DNA from: Candidatus Sulfotelmatobacter sp.
GTDB lineage: Bacteria > Acidobacteriota > Terriglobia > Terriglobales > Acidobacteriaceae
Reading direction: 5' to 3'
Assembly (NCBI GenBank): GCA_030039165.1
Contig: JASHQM010000028.1
Coordinates: 1 to 53,368, forward strand
Length of the DNA: 53,368 nt
Positions 25,555 to 36,457 of the stretch are shown here, one piece after another. The position numbers and the translations under genes are program-made. The notes under the pieces were generated by a model. The model did no database searches. It had not been told where the DNA came from and saw nothing but the letters and a program-made list of their open reading frames with translations. The first letter of the stretch is position 1. Every line of letters starts with the position of its first letter.

Positions 25555-28446
25555 ATGATCGGTCAGACCATCTCCCACTACCGCATCATCGAAAAACTCG
25601 GCGGCGGCGGGATGGGAATTGTCTACAAAGCTGAAGACCTCACGCTGCACCGCTTCGTCGCGCTCAAGTTTCTGCCCGACGAGGTGGCGAAAGATGCACA
25701 GGCGCTGGCGCGCTTTCAGCGCGAGGCGCAGGCGGCATCGGCGCTGAACCACCCCAATATCTGCACCATTCACGAGATCGGCCAGGAAGCGCAGCCCTTC
25801 ATCGTCATGGAATTTCTCGACGGCATGACGCTGAAACACCGGATCGCGGGAAGGCCGATTGACCTCAACGTTCTGCTGGAACTCGCCATCGAAATCGCCG
25901 ACGCGCTGGATGCGGCGCATAGTGAGGGCATTATTCACCGTGACATCAAGCCAGCGAACATTTTCGTGACGAAGCGCGGCCGCGCCAAAATTCTCGATTT
26001 TGGGTTGGCGAAAGTGAAAGCGCCGGGTGCGGCTTCTGCGAGCGGGGCCGCAGCCGCCATCACGGAGGGTTTGACCGAGGGAGGATCTCACCTGACCAGT
26101 CCCGGCTCGACAATGGGCACAGTCTCCTATATGTCGCCGGAGCAGGCGCGGGCGAAAGAACTGGATGCCCGCACGGATCTTTTTTCTTTCGGAGCAGTTC
26201 TCTACGAGATGGCGACCGGTGCGCTGCCGTTTCGCGGAGAAAGCTCGGCAGTTATTTTTAAGGCCATTCTCGATGCCGTTCCCACTGCACCCGTGCGGCT
26301 GAATCCCGACGTACCTGCAGATCTGGAGAGAATCATCCGCAAGGCGCTGGAGAAAGACCGCAACCTGCGTTACCAGAGCGCGGCCGAGATGCGCGCTGAC
26401 CTGCAACGATTGAAGCGCGATAGCGAGTCGCATATCACCGCGGCTTCTTCAGGCACCCATGCCGGCGTGATCAGCCGCGCGCCCGCGAAGATGAGCTTGT
26501 ATGTTGCGGGTATTCTGGTGCTGGTCGCTGCGGTGGTCGCGGGCGGCGTTTCTTATTATCGCTCGCACCGCCATCAGAGATTGACCGACAAAGACCTGGT
26601 GGTTTTGACTGATTTTTCCAACAGCACCGGCGATGCCGTTTTTGATGACACGCTCAAGACCGCACTCAGCGTTGCGCTGAGCCAATCGCCGTTTCTGAAT
26701 GTGCTCTCCGAACAAAAAGTGGCTGAGACCTTGCAGCAGATGACACGGCCGGCGGGAACGAAGCTGACGCCAGAGCTGGCGCGCGAGCTGTGCCAGCGTA
26801 CCAGCAGCAAAGCCTACATTGCGGGGTCGATCGGCAGCTTGGGAACCGAATATGTTGTGGGTCTCAAGGCGGTGAATTGCCAGAGCGGCGACATCCTGGC
26901 GCAAGAGCAGATCACGGCCGCGGCCAAGGAGAAAGTTCTGGATGCGCTGGGCGATGCGGTTTCAAAATTGCGCAGTGAACTTGGGGAATCGCTGGCGACG
27001 GTGCAAAGGTTTGGCGTCCCCCTGGAGCAGGCTACAACCTCTTCCTTGGACGCTCTGAAAGCCTATAGCCTTGGACAGAAAGCCGATCGCGAGCAAGGCC
27101 CGGCCGCAGCTTTGCCTGATCTTCAACGCGCCATCCAACTGGACCCCAATTTCGCCATGGGCTACATGGGAGTTGGCAACGAGTATTACAGCCTCTCGCA
27201 GACCAGTCGCGCCAGCGAATATATCGCCAAAGCATTCCAGTTGCGCGATCACGCCAGCGAACGCGAAAAGATGGCGATTGATGCCACATACTACCTAAAT
27301 GTCACCGGCGAGTTGAGCAAAGCCGGGCAGGCCTATCAGCAGGAAATCGACGGCTATCCCAATAGCCAGGGCGCACACCTCAATCTGGGCGTGGTCTATG
27401 CGGAAAAAGGTCAGTATGACAAAGCGGCCGAACTCACGCGCCAGGAAATGCAACTCAATTCTGACAACGTTGCCCCCTACGACAACCTCGCAGACGCTTA
27501 CATCTCCTTGCAACGCTTCGACGACGCCCGTCAAACCATCCGCGAGGCGCAGGCGAAAAAACTGGATGACTACATCACCAGACTGGCATTGTATGGGCTT
27601 GCCTTTATTTCCTCTGATTCAAACGCCATGTCCGAGCAACTGCACTGGTTCGCCCGCAGGCCCGAAGAAAACTATGGGCTGGCAATCGCCAGCGACACCG
27701 AGGCATACCACGGACGGCTAAGCAAGGCCCGTGAATTAGTGAAACGCGCCGTCGACTCCGCCATTCGTGGCGACAGCAAAGAAAATGCCGGAGTCTGGCT
27801 GGAGAACGGCGCTCTTTACGAAGCGGCCTACGGCAATATCGGGGAAGCGCGTCAGGCGGCTGAAGAGGGGATGAAACTAGCTCCTACGAGTGAGGGCGTG
27901 GCAAGCGAAGCAGCGCTTGCGTTCGCCTGGGCGGGCGAGAGGGCGCGGGCCGAGGCAATGGCACACGATCTGAATACGCGCTATCCGCTGGATACGCAGA
28001 TGCAAACGCTGTGGCTGCCAGCCATCAGGGCGCAGTTGGCGCTTGACGGCAAAAAGCCTCAGACCGCGATTGACGCTTTGCAAGCTGCATCGAGCACCGA
28101 ATTAGGACAAATCACCTTCGTCAGCAATATGTCGTGTCTCTATGACATTTATGTCCGTGGCGAGGCTTATCTTGCGGCAGGAGATGCAACGGTTTCGGCC
28201 GCTGAGTTCCAAAAAATTGTTGATCACAATGGAATCGTCTGGAATTGTTGGACCGGAGCACTAGCTCATTTGGGCGTAGCGCGCGCCAATGCGCTCGAAG
28301 CCAGAACTTCACGAGGCGCGGATGCCGACGCGGCCCGCGTTCGGGCGCTCGCGGCCTACAAGGATTTTTTGGCTCTGTGGAAGAACGCCGATCCCGAAAT
28401 CCCGATTTTCAAGCAAGCCAAAGCTGAATATGCCAAGCTGCAATAG
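25555..28446 (+). CDS. Transmembrane Ser/Thr protein kinase with extracytoplasmic TPR domain
   Basis: 963 residues. The kinase domain (about 9-290) is complete: glycine loop [15 protein letters not shown]38, catalytic HRDIKPANI (D130), DFG at 148-150 and [27 protein letters not shown] single membrane segment lies at about 314-335 ([20 protein letters not shown]). The outer part opens with a domain [20 protein letters not shown]...[18 protein letters not shown] and continues with TPR-like repeats ([51 protein letters not shown]). This PknB-like kinase/TPR layout is strongly expanded in Acidobacteria. It probably senses an envelope ligand or partner and phosphorylates cytoplasmic proteins; substrates are unknown. 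Confidence 0.95.
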   Translation: MIGQTISHYRIIEKLGGGGMGIVYKAEDLTLHRFVALKFLPDEVAKDAQALARFQREAQAASALNHPNICTIHEIGQEAQPFIVMEFLDGMTLKHRIAGRPIDLNVLLELAIEIADALDAAHSEGIIHRDIKPANIFVTKRGRAKILDFGLAKVKAPGAASASGAAAAITEGLTEGGSHLTSPGSTMGTVSYMSPEQARAKELDARTDLFSFGAVLYEMATGALPFRGESSAVIFKAILDAVPTAPVRLNPDVPADLERIIRKALEKDRNLRYQSAAEMRADLQRLKRDSESHITAASSGTHAGVISRAPAKMSLYVAGILVLVAAVVAGGVSYYRSHRHQRLTDKDLVVLTDFSNSTGDAVFDDTLKTALSVALSQSPFLNVLSEQKVAETLQQMTRPAGTKLTPELARELCQRTSSKAYIAGSIGSLGTEYVVGLKAVNCQSGDILAQEQITAAAKEKVLDALGDAVSKLRSELGESLATVQRFGVPLEQATTSSLDALKAYSLGQKADREQGPAAALPDLQRAIQLDPNFAMGYMGVGNEYYSLSQTSRASEYIAKAFQLRDHASEREKMAIDATYYLNVTGELSKAGQAYQQEIDGYPNSQGAHLNLGVVYAEKGQYDKAAELTRQEMQLNSDNVAPYDNLADAYISLQRFDDARQTIREAQAKKLDDYITRLALYGLAFISSDSNAMSEQLHWFARRPEENYGLAIASDTEAYHGRLSKARELVKRAVDSAIRGDSKENAGVWLENGALYEAAYGNIGEARQAAEEGMKLAPTSEGVASEAALAFAWAGERARAEAMAHDLNTRYPLDTQMQTLWLPAIRAQLALDGKKPQTAIDALQAASSTELGQITFVSNMSCLYDIYVRGEAYLAAGDATVSAAEFQKIVDHNGIVWNCWTGALAHLGVARANALEARTSRGADADAARVRALAAYKDFLALWKNADPEIPIFKQAKAEYAKLQ

Positions 28447-28506
28447 TGTTGCGCGGCAAGCGCAAGCAGCATACAGACGCGCGCTGTTCATCGCCATCAT
28501 TCTTGC

Positions 28507-29058
28507 TTATCGGCCAAACCGGCCCATGAGTTGAGTCTGGGCAACGATGTGGTTTTTCATGGCGTGTTCGAGGTCGGCTTTGGCCGCTCCTGCCTTCAGC
28601 TCGAGTTTGGCATCGAGAGCATACAGTTTGAAGAAGTAGCGGTGCGGCTTTCCGGGCGGAGGGCACGGGCCGCCATACCCGAATTTGCGAAAGTCGTTGC
28701 GGCCCTGCAGCGCGCCAGCGGCCTGCTCCTGTTTCTCGACTCCTTCGGGAAGTTCTCTTACATTTGCCGGGATGTTATAGATGACCCAGTGAACCCAGGT
28801 GCCTACCGGGGCATCGGGATCGTCCATGATGAGGGTGAAGCTTTTCGTGGCCGCGGGCGGGTCGTTCCAGCTCAGTTGCGGGGAGACGTCAGTCCCGGAG
28901 CACGTGTATTTTGCGGCGATAGTTTGGCCTTCGGAAAATGCGGTGGATGAAAGATGAAAAGACATAGGACCTCCGCTGTTTTGGCCGGAGACGGGGAGAA
29001 GGCACAGGATGCTAACCTCAAACAGGATGCTTACTGCATTAAGAGTTGCGAGACGCAT
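28507..29058 (-). CDS. Exported YbhB/YbcL-type PEBP protein
   Basis: 183 residues. A signal peptide (VSILFEVSILCLLPVSGQ) precedes a complete phosphatidylethanolamine-binding-protein fold: FTLIMDDPDAPVGTWVHWVIYNIP carries the DPDAP and HW ligand-site residues, and YGGPCPPPGKPHRYFFKLYALD the second signature. The internal MSFHLSSTAF is where cytoplasmic homologues begin, so the signal peptide is an added export sequence. Bacterial members are called Raf-kinase-inhibitor-like by homology only; their ligand is generally unknown. It lies convergent to the Ser/Thr kinase with 60 bp between them, and a functional link is not implied. Confidence 0.92.
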   Translation of the reverse strand: MRLATLNAVSILFEVSILCLLPVSGQNSGGPMSFHLSSTAFSEGQTIAAKYTCSGTDVSPQLSWNDPPAATKSFTLIMDDPDAPVGTWVHWVIYNIPANVRELPEGVEKQEQAAGALQGRNDFRKFGYGGPCPPPGKPHRYFFKLYALDAKLELKAGAAKADLEHAMKNHIVAQTQLMGRFGR

Positions 29059-29182
29059 AGGATTCGGTTCGTAAAGGCTCTGCTTTAGCGTAGGAATGGG
29101 CAGCCAGGGTTGTCAAGTTGCCGGCGCAACGCAACAGCAGGCAACCTGTGATTGGCCAGCTTCACGCACATCGCCGAAACTA

Positions 29183-29197
29183 AAATGAATTTCATTG
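29183..29197 (+). promoter_or_regulatory. Fur-box-like palindrome upstream of the fur-type gene
   Basis: AAATGAA-T-TTCATTG is a 7-1-7 inverted repeat with 6 of 7 matches, the layout bound by Fur/PerR proteins. It ends 31 nt before the start of the Fur-family gene. An extended -10, TGCTATCCT (29212-29220), follows at a distance that places the palindrome over the -35 position, which would fit autorepression. Confidence 0.5.
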
Positions 29198-29228
29198 TCC
29201 AGAAGCGGCAATGCTATCCTGACGTTGC

Positions 29229-29726
29229 ATGCTGCAGAAGCGTATCGACGACCAGCCTTCGATTTCGCGCGAGATGGTGCGCGAAGCCCAGGACATACTG
29301 CATCGCCATCTCAAGAGCGTGGGGCTGAAGCAGACGGCGCAGCGCGATACGATCCTGCGCTCGTTTCTGGAAACGCGCGATCACCTGTCGACCGACGAAC
29401 TCCACCGGCTGGTACAGAAGAAAGACGCGAGCATCGGCTATACGACCGTTTACCGCACGCTGAAATTGCTCGCGGAGTGCGGATTGGCCAGCGAAGTCGC
29501 CTTTCATGACGGCATCGCCCGTTACGAGCACCAGTATAACCGGCGCAGCCACCATCACATGGTCTGCACGGAATGCGGCAGTTCGGTGGAGTTCTTTTCG
29601 CCCGAGGTGAGCCAACTGGAGCAGGAAATCGGACGCAAATATCGCTACGCGACCACGCGTCACACTTTTCAGATCTACGGCGTTTGCGAAGACTGCCGCA
29701 AGAAAGTTGCGGCGCGGCTGGCCTGA
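29229..29726 (+). CDS. Fur-family metal- or peroxide-responsive regulator
   Basis: 165 residues. The winged-helix domain covers about 20-95 (LKQTAQRDTILRSFLETRDHLSTDEL, IGYTTVYRTLKLLAECGLAS). The dimerisation/metal domain has the His cluster SHHHMVCTECG and two CxxC pairs (CTEC and CEDC) for a structural zinc. DNA binding is expected when metal-loaded. No Shine-Dalgarno is evident before the ATG; a nearby extended -10 suggests a very short leader. The palindrome just upstream suggests autoregulation. Fur versus PerR or Zur cannot be decided from the sequence alone. Confidence 0.93.
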   Translation: MLQKRIDDQPSISREMVREAQDILHRHLKSVGLKQTAQRDTILRSFLETRDHLSTDELHRLVQKKDASIGYTTVYRTLKLLAECGLASEVAFHDGIARYEHQYNRRSHHHMVCTECGSSVEFFSPEVSQLEQEIGRKYRYATTRHTFQIYGVCEDCRKKVAARLA

Positions 29727-29734
29727 AAGAAACC

Positions 29735-30187
29735 ATGCCGATCGCCTGCCCTGATTGCGCCGCAGCTATGCCCGAAGGCGCCGCTTACTGTCCTAACTGC
29801 GGCCGCGCCATGCACGCCGCTGCGCGCGCGCAGGGCAGGGTAGGCGCGCTGCCCGAGATCATTGCCGGGGCTCTGGCTTATTTCCTGGTGCCCGCGATCA
29901 TTTTCCTGCTGGTCGAACCCTATAACCGCAATCGCTTCCTACGATTTCATGCTTATCAGTCCATCGCGGTGTACGTGGCTGCGGCCATCGTTGGCGCGGC
30001 GCTGAAGATATTCGCTTTTGTTGTGTTTTTTATTCCGCTGCTCGGGCCGTTGGTTGTGGGCCTGGTCTCGATTGTTGTAGGAGTCGGGTGGTTCATTTTG
30101 TGGGTGGTGCTGGTGCTGAAAGCGCTTCAGGGCGAGATGTTCAAACTGCCGGTGCTGGGGGATTTCGCGGAAAAACAGGCGGGATAA
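29735..30187 (+). CDS. Zinc-ribbon membrane protein (DUF4870-like)
   Basis: 150 residues from the ATG at 29735, eight nt after the Fur-family stop, so probably co-transcribed. The N-terminus is a four-Cys zinc ribbon (CPDCAAAMPEGAAYCPNCG). Three hydrophobic segments follow: ALPEIIAGALAYFLVPAIIFLL, SIAVYVAAAIVGAALKIFAF and PLVVGLVSIVVGVGWFILWV. NRFLRFHAYQSIAVY between the first two is the hallmark of the DUF4870/Tic20-like membrane family. Function is unknown. A perfect 9-bp hairpin lies just after the stop. Confidence 0.82.
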   Translation: MPIACPDCAAAMPEGAAYCPNCGRAMHAAARAQGRVGALPEIIAGALAYFLVPAIIFLLVEPYNRNRFLRFHAYQSIAVYVAAAIVGAALKIFAFVVFFIPLLGPLVVGLVSIVVGVGWFILWVVLVLKALQGEMFKLPVLGDFAEKQAG

Positions 30188-30193
30188 GGTACA

Positions 30194-30213
30194 GCTGAAT
30201 TTTCAAATTCAGC
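30194..30213 (+). terminator. Short perfect hairpin after the zinc-ribbon gene
   Basis: GCTGAATTT (30194-30202) pairs perfectly with AAATTCAGC (30205-30213). No T-run follows and the loop is only two bases, so it is a weak terminator candidate or a dyad-symmetric protein site. Confidence 0.3.
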
Positions 30214-30346
30214 CACTACCCGGGATAACTGACGCTTGACTTTCTTCCCCCAAGCTGTCATTCCTATTAGCTTTTACCTTGCCGGCCCGAAAGCATCGGG
30301 TGCGGTCCGTACGGACGGCGGGAATTCAGCGCGACTGGGGAGCGGA

Positions 30347-31321
30347 TTGAAAGTCAAAGTTTTCTATCATGACAAGTGTTTCGATGGAGCTTGCTCGGCG
30401 GCGGTGTTTTCCCGTTTCTATCGCGAGCGCGTTCGCGATGATGCGGAATTCGTTTTTGCCGGCCTTCTGCATCGTGCAGGATCGTTGTTTAACGAATCCG
30501 AGTTCGACGGCGACGAAAACGCCATTGTAGATTTCAAATACTCGAGTTCGCCCAAAATCACGTGGTGGTTCGATCATCATCAGAGCGCATTTCTGTCGCC
30601 CGCCGACGCCGCACATTTTGAACACGATGAGAGCAACCGCAAGTTTTACGATCCGGATTTCAAATCATGCACCAGCTTTCTGGCCATGATCGCGCAGCAG
30701 CGGTTCGGTTTCGATCCAACTCCCATTGCTGACGTGGTCTACTGGGCCGACGTGATAGACGGCGCTCTCTATCCTGACGCCAAGACCGCCGTGGAAATGC
30801 AGGCGCCTGCGATGAAGCTGACTATGATCATCGAATCGGCGCCCGATCAGCGCTTCGTTCCCAACCTGATTCCTCTGCTCGCAATCAAGCCACTGGCCGC
30901 CATTCTGGAAGAACCATTCGTTGCCCCGCTGCTCCCGCCACTGTTGCGCCGTCACGAACTTTCCATCGATATTCTGAAGCAGCGCACGGAATGCATTGAC
31001 CGGGTCATTTTTTTCGACGTCACTGATCACGATCTCGAAGGCTATAACAAGTTCGTTCCCTACTATCTGCATCCGGAGTCGATCTACAGCGTGGGACTGA
31101 GCAAGAGCAGCTTCCGGGTCAAGGTTTCTGTGGGATCCAATCCGTGGGCGCCGCAGGAACCCGGGGTGAACCTGGCCAAAATTTGCGAGCGCTATGGCGG
31201 CGGCGGGCATGCCCGCGTGGGCGCAATTTCGTTCAGCGTGAATCAGCACGCCCAGGCGATCAAGGCCTCTCAGGAAATCGTGGCTGAGCTGCGCGCCGCG
31301 GTTCGCTCGCAAAAAAGCTGA
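30347..31321 (+). CDS. DHH-family phosphoesterase
   Basis: About 324 residues from a TTG at 30347, which has GGGGAG five nt upstream and leads straight into the conserved strand KVKVFYHDKCFDGACSAAVF. The frame extends back to 30236, but those 37 residues look unconserved. Motifs: HDKCFDG, VDFKYS, WWFDHHQS (the DHH box) and, at the C-terminus, the DHHA1-type YGGGGHARVGAISF. Relatives split oligoribonucleotides, cyclic dinucleotides or pAp with Mn2+. Whether this one degrades c-di-nucleotides, nanoRNA or something else cannot be read here. It stands alone downstream of the Fur/zinc-ribbon pair. Confidence 0.85.
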   Translation: MKVKVFYHDKCFDGACSAAVFSRFYRERVRDDAEFVFAGLLHRAGSLFNESEFDGDENAIVDFKYSSSPKITWWFDHHQSAFLSPADAAHFEHDESNRKFYDPDFKSCTSFLAMIAQQRFGFDPTPIADVVYWADVIDGALYPDAKTAVEMQAPAMKLTMIIESAPDQRFVPNLIPLLAIKPLAAILEEPFVAPLLPPLLRRHELSIDILKQRTECIDRVIFFDVTDHDLEGYNKFVPYYLHPESIYSVGLSKSSFRVKVSVGSNPWAPQEPGVNLAKICERYGGGGHARVGAISFSVNQHAQAIKASQEIVAELRAAVRSQKS

Positions 31322-31409
31322 ATTGTCGAAGCTATCCCCGTGTGGAGCCAGACCAGCAGCAACGAAGTGGCGGACGACAGGCGGGAAGCGCGTGATAGTC
31401 TAAAATTAC

Positions 31410-31946
31410 GTGGCTTTGCCGCTGACGAAAATCGACCATGCACGCGCACGCCGGAATGCGTTGCGGTTGGTGGCTTTGTTTGAGTTTGGGAAAGGCATTT
31501 TTGTTCTCTGTCTCGGGGTCGTCGCTCTTTTACTGGTCCATAAAGACGCGTGGCTGATCGCTGAAAGTCTGCTGGTGCGCCTGCACATCAACACTGACCG
31601 GCGTTCGGCGCAAATGTTTCTTGACTTTGCTGACAATATTACTGACGCGCGCCTATTGACGGCTGCATGGCTCTCTTTTACCTACTCTGCGCTGCGTTTT
31701 GCCGAAGCATACGGGTTATGGAAGGAGCGCACCTGGGCGGAATGGATTGCGCTGGTTTCGGGTGCGCTGCTTTTGCCCCTGGAGGTTCGTGCGCTATTGC
31801 GCGCGGTAACAATTTGGCGCTCCGCAGTGTTCGTGGGCAATCTGGCGATCGTGTTCTACATGTGGTTTCTGATCAGGGAAGGGAGGAAGCATGCGCACAG
31901 TCCGGCTAATCCCAACACCGGCCGGCAGCGGGAGGGTGAAAACTGA
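31410..31946 (+). CDS. DUF2127-type membrane protein
   Basis: 178 residues from a GTG start. Membrane segments are at about 20-42 (LVALFEFGKGIFVLCLGVVALLLV), 82-105, 113-130 and 136-156. The motif LRFAEAYGLWKERTWAEWIALVSGALLLPLEV is the core of the DUF2127 family, present in many bacteria with no established function. The start region (KIDHARARRNALRLVALFEFGKG) also fits. It is convergent with the MerR-TPR gene. Confidence 0.82.
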   Translation: MALPLTKIDHARARRNALRLVALFEFGKGIFVLCLGVVALLLVHKDAWLIAESLLVRLHINTDRRSAQMFLDFADNITDARLLTAAWLSFTYSALRFAEAYGLWKERTWAEWIALVSGALLLPLEVRALLRAVTIWRSAVFVGNLAIVFYMWFLIREGRKHAHSPANPNTGRQREGEN

Positions 31947-32033
31947 GATTCTCAACGCTTTGACAAGCGGCTCCGCCTGAGGTCATGGCAGGAAGGACGC
32001 CATGTTGAAGAAATTGCCGCGGGCGACGCGCGC

Positions 32034-32924
32034 TTATCTCTTGCCCTGCGAGTGCACCAGCTTCAGGCCGTCCGCCTGCAAAATGCGCTGAATCTGATTG
32101 CGCGCATGCACTGACCATGGGCCGGCGGTGTCGAGCTTTGTATAGGTCTGCCAGTGTTTCAGCGCTTTGCGCGGCTCGCGGGTTTTTTCATAGGCGAGCG
32201 CGAGGTTGTAGTGCGCGTCGGCGTAAGTGGGGGCAAGCTGGATGGCCATCTTGTAAGTCTGGATGGCTTCCTGCACACGCCCAGTCTCGTCGAGAACGTT
32301 GCCCAGATCGAAGTAGGCCAGCGCGTAACGGGGATCGGCCTGAAGAGCAGCGCGGTAGTGTTTCTCGGCCAGAGTGAAATCCTGACGGTTGTAATACAGT
32401 GTGCCTAAGTTGATGTGCGCGGCGGCATGGCTCGAATCGAACTGAATCACCTTCTGATAGGCCGCGAGGGCGGCAGTTTGCGTGGCCGGATCTTCTTCGA
32501 GCGCAATGCCGCGGGCAAACCATACTGCTGCCTCATTGGCTTGCGGGGCGGAATCGGGCGTAGGAATTGGCGTGCTGGTCACGACTTTTTCCGGCGCGGC
32601 AAAATCCATCACGAACTGGCCGGCGATCGGCTCCAGCAGTTTGCCTCCGTGGCGGAAGGCGATGCGGTGATGATTGGTCGAGGAAACGCCCGCATCGAGC
32701 AAAGGATTGGCCATACCCGAAGCGGCTTGCTGCATCGCCTCCAGGGATTGCCGAATCACCGTGGGACGTACGCGCATGGCGCATAAGTCGCGCACTTTTT
32801 TGATTTTCAAGAGATCGGCAAAAGAATAAGCCGTGGTGGCGGCAATCAAGCCCGCACGCTCCCAGTTGCCCAACTGGCGTGGGGTGACATGCAAAATGCG
32901 CAGCAAATCAGTTCGACTGTACAC
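32034..32924 (-). CDS. MerR-type HTH fused to TPR repeats
   Basis: 296 residues from a GTG start. The first ~70 residues look like a MerR-family winged helix: YSRTDLLRILHVTPRQLGNWERAGLI and then YSFADLLKIKKVRDLCAMRVRPTVIRQSL. A linker of about 65 residues follows, then four TPR units (AALAAYQKVIQFDSSHAAAHINLGTLYY and similar). The DNA-binding head and TPR tail suggest a transcription factor whose partner is a protein rather than a small ligand; target genes are unknown. There is no sensor domain of the usual MerR type. Confidence 0.83.
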   Translation of the reverse strand: MYSRTDLLRILHVTPRQLGNWERAGLIAATTAYSFADLLKIKKVRDLCAMRVRPTVIRQSLEAMQQAASGMANPLLDAGVSSTNHHRIAFRHGGKLLEPIAGQFVMDFAAPEKVVTSTPIPTPDSAPQANEAAVWFARGIALEEDPATQTAALAAYQKVIQFDSSHAAAHINLGTLYYNRQDFTLAEKHYRAALQADPRYALAYFDLGNVLDETGRVQEAIQTYKMAIQLAPTYADAHYNLALAYEKTREPRKALKHWQTYTKLDTAGPWSVHARNQIQRILQADGLKLVHSQGKR

Positions 32925-33085
32925 GGCTGTAGTGACCTGCTCGCTACTCGACGCACAAGCAGGTTACGCGCCATTATCCGCAAGTCGCAGGGGAAAAGGC
33001 AACAGAGGAACGTTGTGGAAATCAGGGGAGTAACCTGAATAATTCACATGCAACGAAAATGGTGCACATGGAGTCGGGAAAACAA

Positions 33086-33340
33086 TCAGATCCTTTCTTG
33101 CCAGGGATTCACGACGGCGGTCGAGATATCGTCGAAATCGCGAACCTTGCGGGTGGCCAAAGTCGCATGACGGGAAAGCACGATTCCCGCGATCATCGTG
33201 TCGCGCAGTTCGCGCGGACGGCCTTGCAATTTGCGCGATGCCATTAGAATGCCTGCCTCGCGGGCGGCCTCATCATCGAACGGAGTTATTCGATGGTTGA
33301 TGCTGGCCAGCAATCTCTCGAAGTCTTCCGAAAGAGCCTC
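33086..33340 (-). pseudogene. VapC-type PIN-domain toxin, 5'-truncated
   Basis: Only the second half of a PIN ribonuclease toxin remains. The frame reads ALSEDFERLLASINHRITP, then FDDEAAREAGILMAS, then GRPRELRDTMIAGIVLSRHATLATR and DFDDISTAVVNPW, which match the central and C-terminal acidic sites of VapC. The N-terminal DTN strand, about 40 residues, is absent: upstream the frame hits a stop near 33374. A TTG at 33313 could initiate a 75-residue product, but it would lack the first catalytic Asp. No antitoxin gene is adjacent. Confidence 0.7.
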
Positions 33341-33400
33341 CCGCCGCCTACCATCACAAGAAGTGATATCACGCTATCACTGACCGGCAGCGACGAGTTT

Positions 33401-34789
<1,389 letters not shown>

Positions 34790-34791
34790 GA

Positions 34792-35082
34792 TTATTTCGA
34801 CCTGCCGGACTTGAACATGCGCAGCATGCGGTCGGTAATGAGGAATCCGCCAACCATATTGCTGAAGGAGGCAGCAACGGCGATTGCCCCCAGCGTAGTG
34901 GTGAGCCGGGTTTCATGGCGTCCGGCAATGATGATGGCAGCGACGACGACAATCGCGTCGAGAGCATTGGTGAGCGACATTAGTGGAGTATGAAGCAGCG
35001 GCGAAACCCGCCGGATGACCTCAAACCCAACGAAGCCTGCCAGAATGAAAACGTAAAGATTGGAAATGAAATCTGCGGGCAT
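34792..35082 (-). CDS. pntA2: NAD(P) transhydrogenase subunit alpha part 2
   Basis: 96 residues and a strong Shine-Dalgarno (AAGGAG) before the ATG. It has three hydrophobic segments: NLYVFILAGFVGFEVIRRV, LDAIVVVAAIIIAG and TLGAIAVAASFSNMVGGFLI. The pattern PLLHTPLMSLTNALDAIVVV matches the membrane part of PntA, encoded separately in the three-gene form. It lies between pntA1 (44 bp upstream) and pntB (2 bp downstream) and contributes to the proton channel. Confidence 0.95.
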   Translation of the reverse strand: MPADFISNLYVFILAGFVGFEVIRRVSPLLHTPLMSLTNALDAIVVVAAIIIAGRHETRLTTTLGAIAVAASFSNMVGGFLITDRMLRMFKSGRSK

Positions 35083-35126
35083 AATCGCTCCTTAATGTTT
35101 TGTGTTTCGCTTCTTTTGCCGCCGAG

Positions 35127-36302
35127 TCATGGACCAGCCGGCGCGAGGGCCGGCAACTTGTAAAACTCGCGCACCCGGGCGTTAACGATCTCGCCGCCGT
35201 GCGTAACCATGGTTTCGCGAACGATTTCATCCTGCACGTTCAGTTGCGGCTTGCCTTCTTTCATCATGTAAACAAGAAAGTTCGAGAGGTTGCGGGCATA
35301 CATCTGGCTGGCGTGGTAAGGGACGGTGCTGGCCAGATTGATGGCGCCGATAATCGTGATTCCATTTTCGACTACGGTCTTTCCCATTTGCGTGAGTTCA
35401 CAGTTGCCACCGCGCTCGGAGGCAAGATCGACGATTACTGAACCGGGAGCCATTCCTTTCACCATGTTTGCGGTGATCAGCACGGGTGATTTCTTTCCAG
35501 GAATTACCGCGGCTGTAATCACCACGTCGCTTTCGGCGACGACGCGGCCGAGCAATTCGCGTTGCCGCGCATAGAAGGTTTCGTCCTGCGCCGTGCCGTA
35601 GCCGCGGGCGTCCTGCGCATTCTTGGCTTCGATCGGCAGCTCGACAAAGCGACCACCCAGGCTCTGCACCTGCTCTTTGGCGGCGGGGCGCATATCGTAG
35701 GCGCTGGCGACCGCACCCAGGCGGCGCGCGGTAGAGATCGCTTGCAAGCCTGCGACACCGGCCCCGATGACAAAAACGCGCGCCGGGGTGATGGTGCCGG
35801 CGGCGGTGGTCATCATAGGAAAAAGCCTGATCGATGTCTCCGCCGCGATCAGTACCGCCTTATAGCCGCAAATTGTAGCCATGGAGGAAAGCGCATCCAT
35901 GCTTTGCGCGCGCGTGGTGCGGGGCATCATTTCCACGGAAAACGCGGTCACGCCGGCGCTTGCGATCTGCTGCACAACCTCCGCCGAACCGAAGGGACGA
36001 AGAAAACCGATGACAAGCTGACCACGGCGGAACAAAGAAAGATCGTCTTTGCCGGTGACGTCGTTGGAGCCGTAACAAAGCACCTGCACGATAATGTCGG
36101 CGGCGGCGAACACCCCCGCGCGATCGGGAACAATCTTTGCGCCCTTCTCGGCGTAAGCCGAGTCCGGATACCCGGCTTCTTCACCGGCTCTCGACTGAAC
36201 GGCGATTTCCAGGCCAGCTTTGGCCAGCACAGGGATTACAGCCGGGACCAGCGCAACCCGGCGCTCGTCTGGATAACTTTCCTTAGGAACTCCTACGATC
36301 AA
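35127..36302 (-). CDS. pntA1: NAD(P) transhydrogenase subunit alpha part 1
   Basis: 391 residues from a TTG start with AGGAAAAAGG upstream; the first residues IVGVPKESYPDERRVALVP match the known N-terminus of the family, which supports the unusual start codon. This is the soluble NAD(H)-binding domain I: VFVIGAGVAGLQAISTARRLGA is the Rossmann loop, and RGYGTAQDETFYARQRELL and SVIVDLASERGGNCELT are family motifs. It resembles alanine dehydrogenase but sits with pntA2 and pntB in one operon. Confidence 0.96.
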   Translation of the reverse strand: MIVGVPKESYPDERRVALVPAVIPVLAKAGLEIAVQSRAGEEAGYPDSAYAEKGAKIVPDRAGVFAAADIIVQVLCYGSNDVTGKDDLSLFRRGQLVIGFLRPFGSAEVVQQIASAGVTAFSVEMMPRTTRAQSMDALSSMATICGYKAVLIAAETSIRLFPMMTTAAGTITPARVFVIGAGVAGLQAISTARRLGAVASAYDMRPAAKEQVQSLGGRFVELPIEAKNAQDARGYGTAQDETFYARQRELLGRVVAESDVVITAAVIPGKKSPVLITANMVKGMAPGSVIVDLASERGGNCELTQMGKTVVENGITIIGAINLASTVPYHASQMYARNLSNFLVYMMKEGKPQLNVQDEIVRETMVTHGGEIVNARVREFYKLPALAPAGP

Positions 36303-36457
36303 GCCTTTTTCCTTTCAGCCACGAAGAAATATTGTGTCATTGCGGCTCAGAAGAGCGACGAAAAAATGCATACGGCAAACCCAAAACAGTAACAGAAACG
36401 GGGAGGAACTGAAAAGCCGTCTGTGAGTGAACGAAACATCAGGTCGGACCGCACGTC

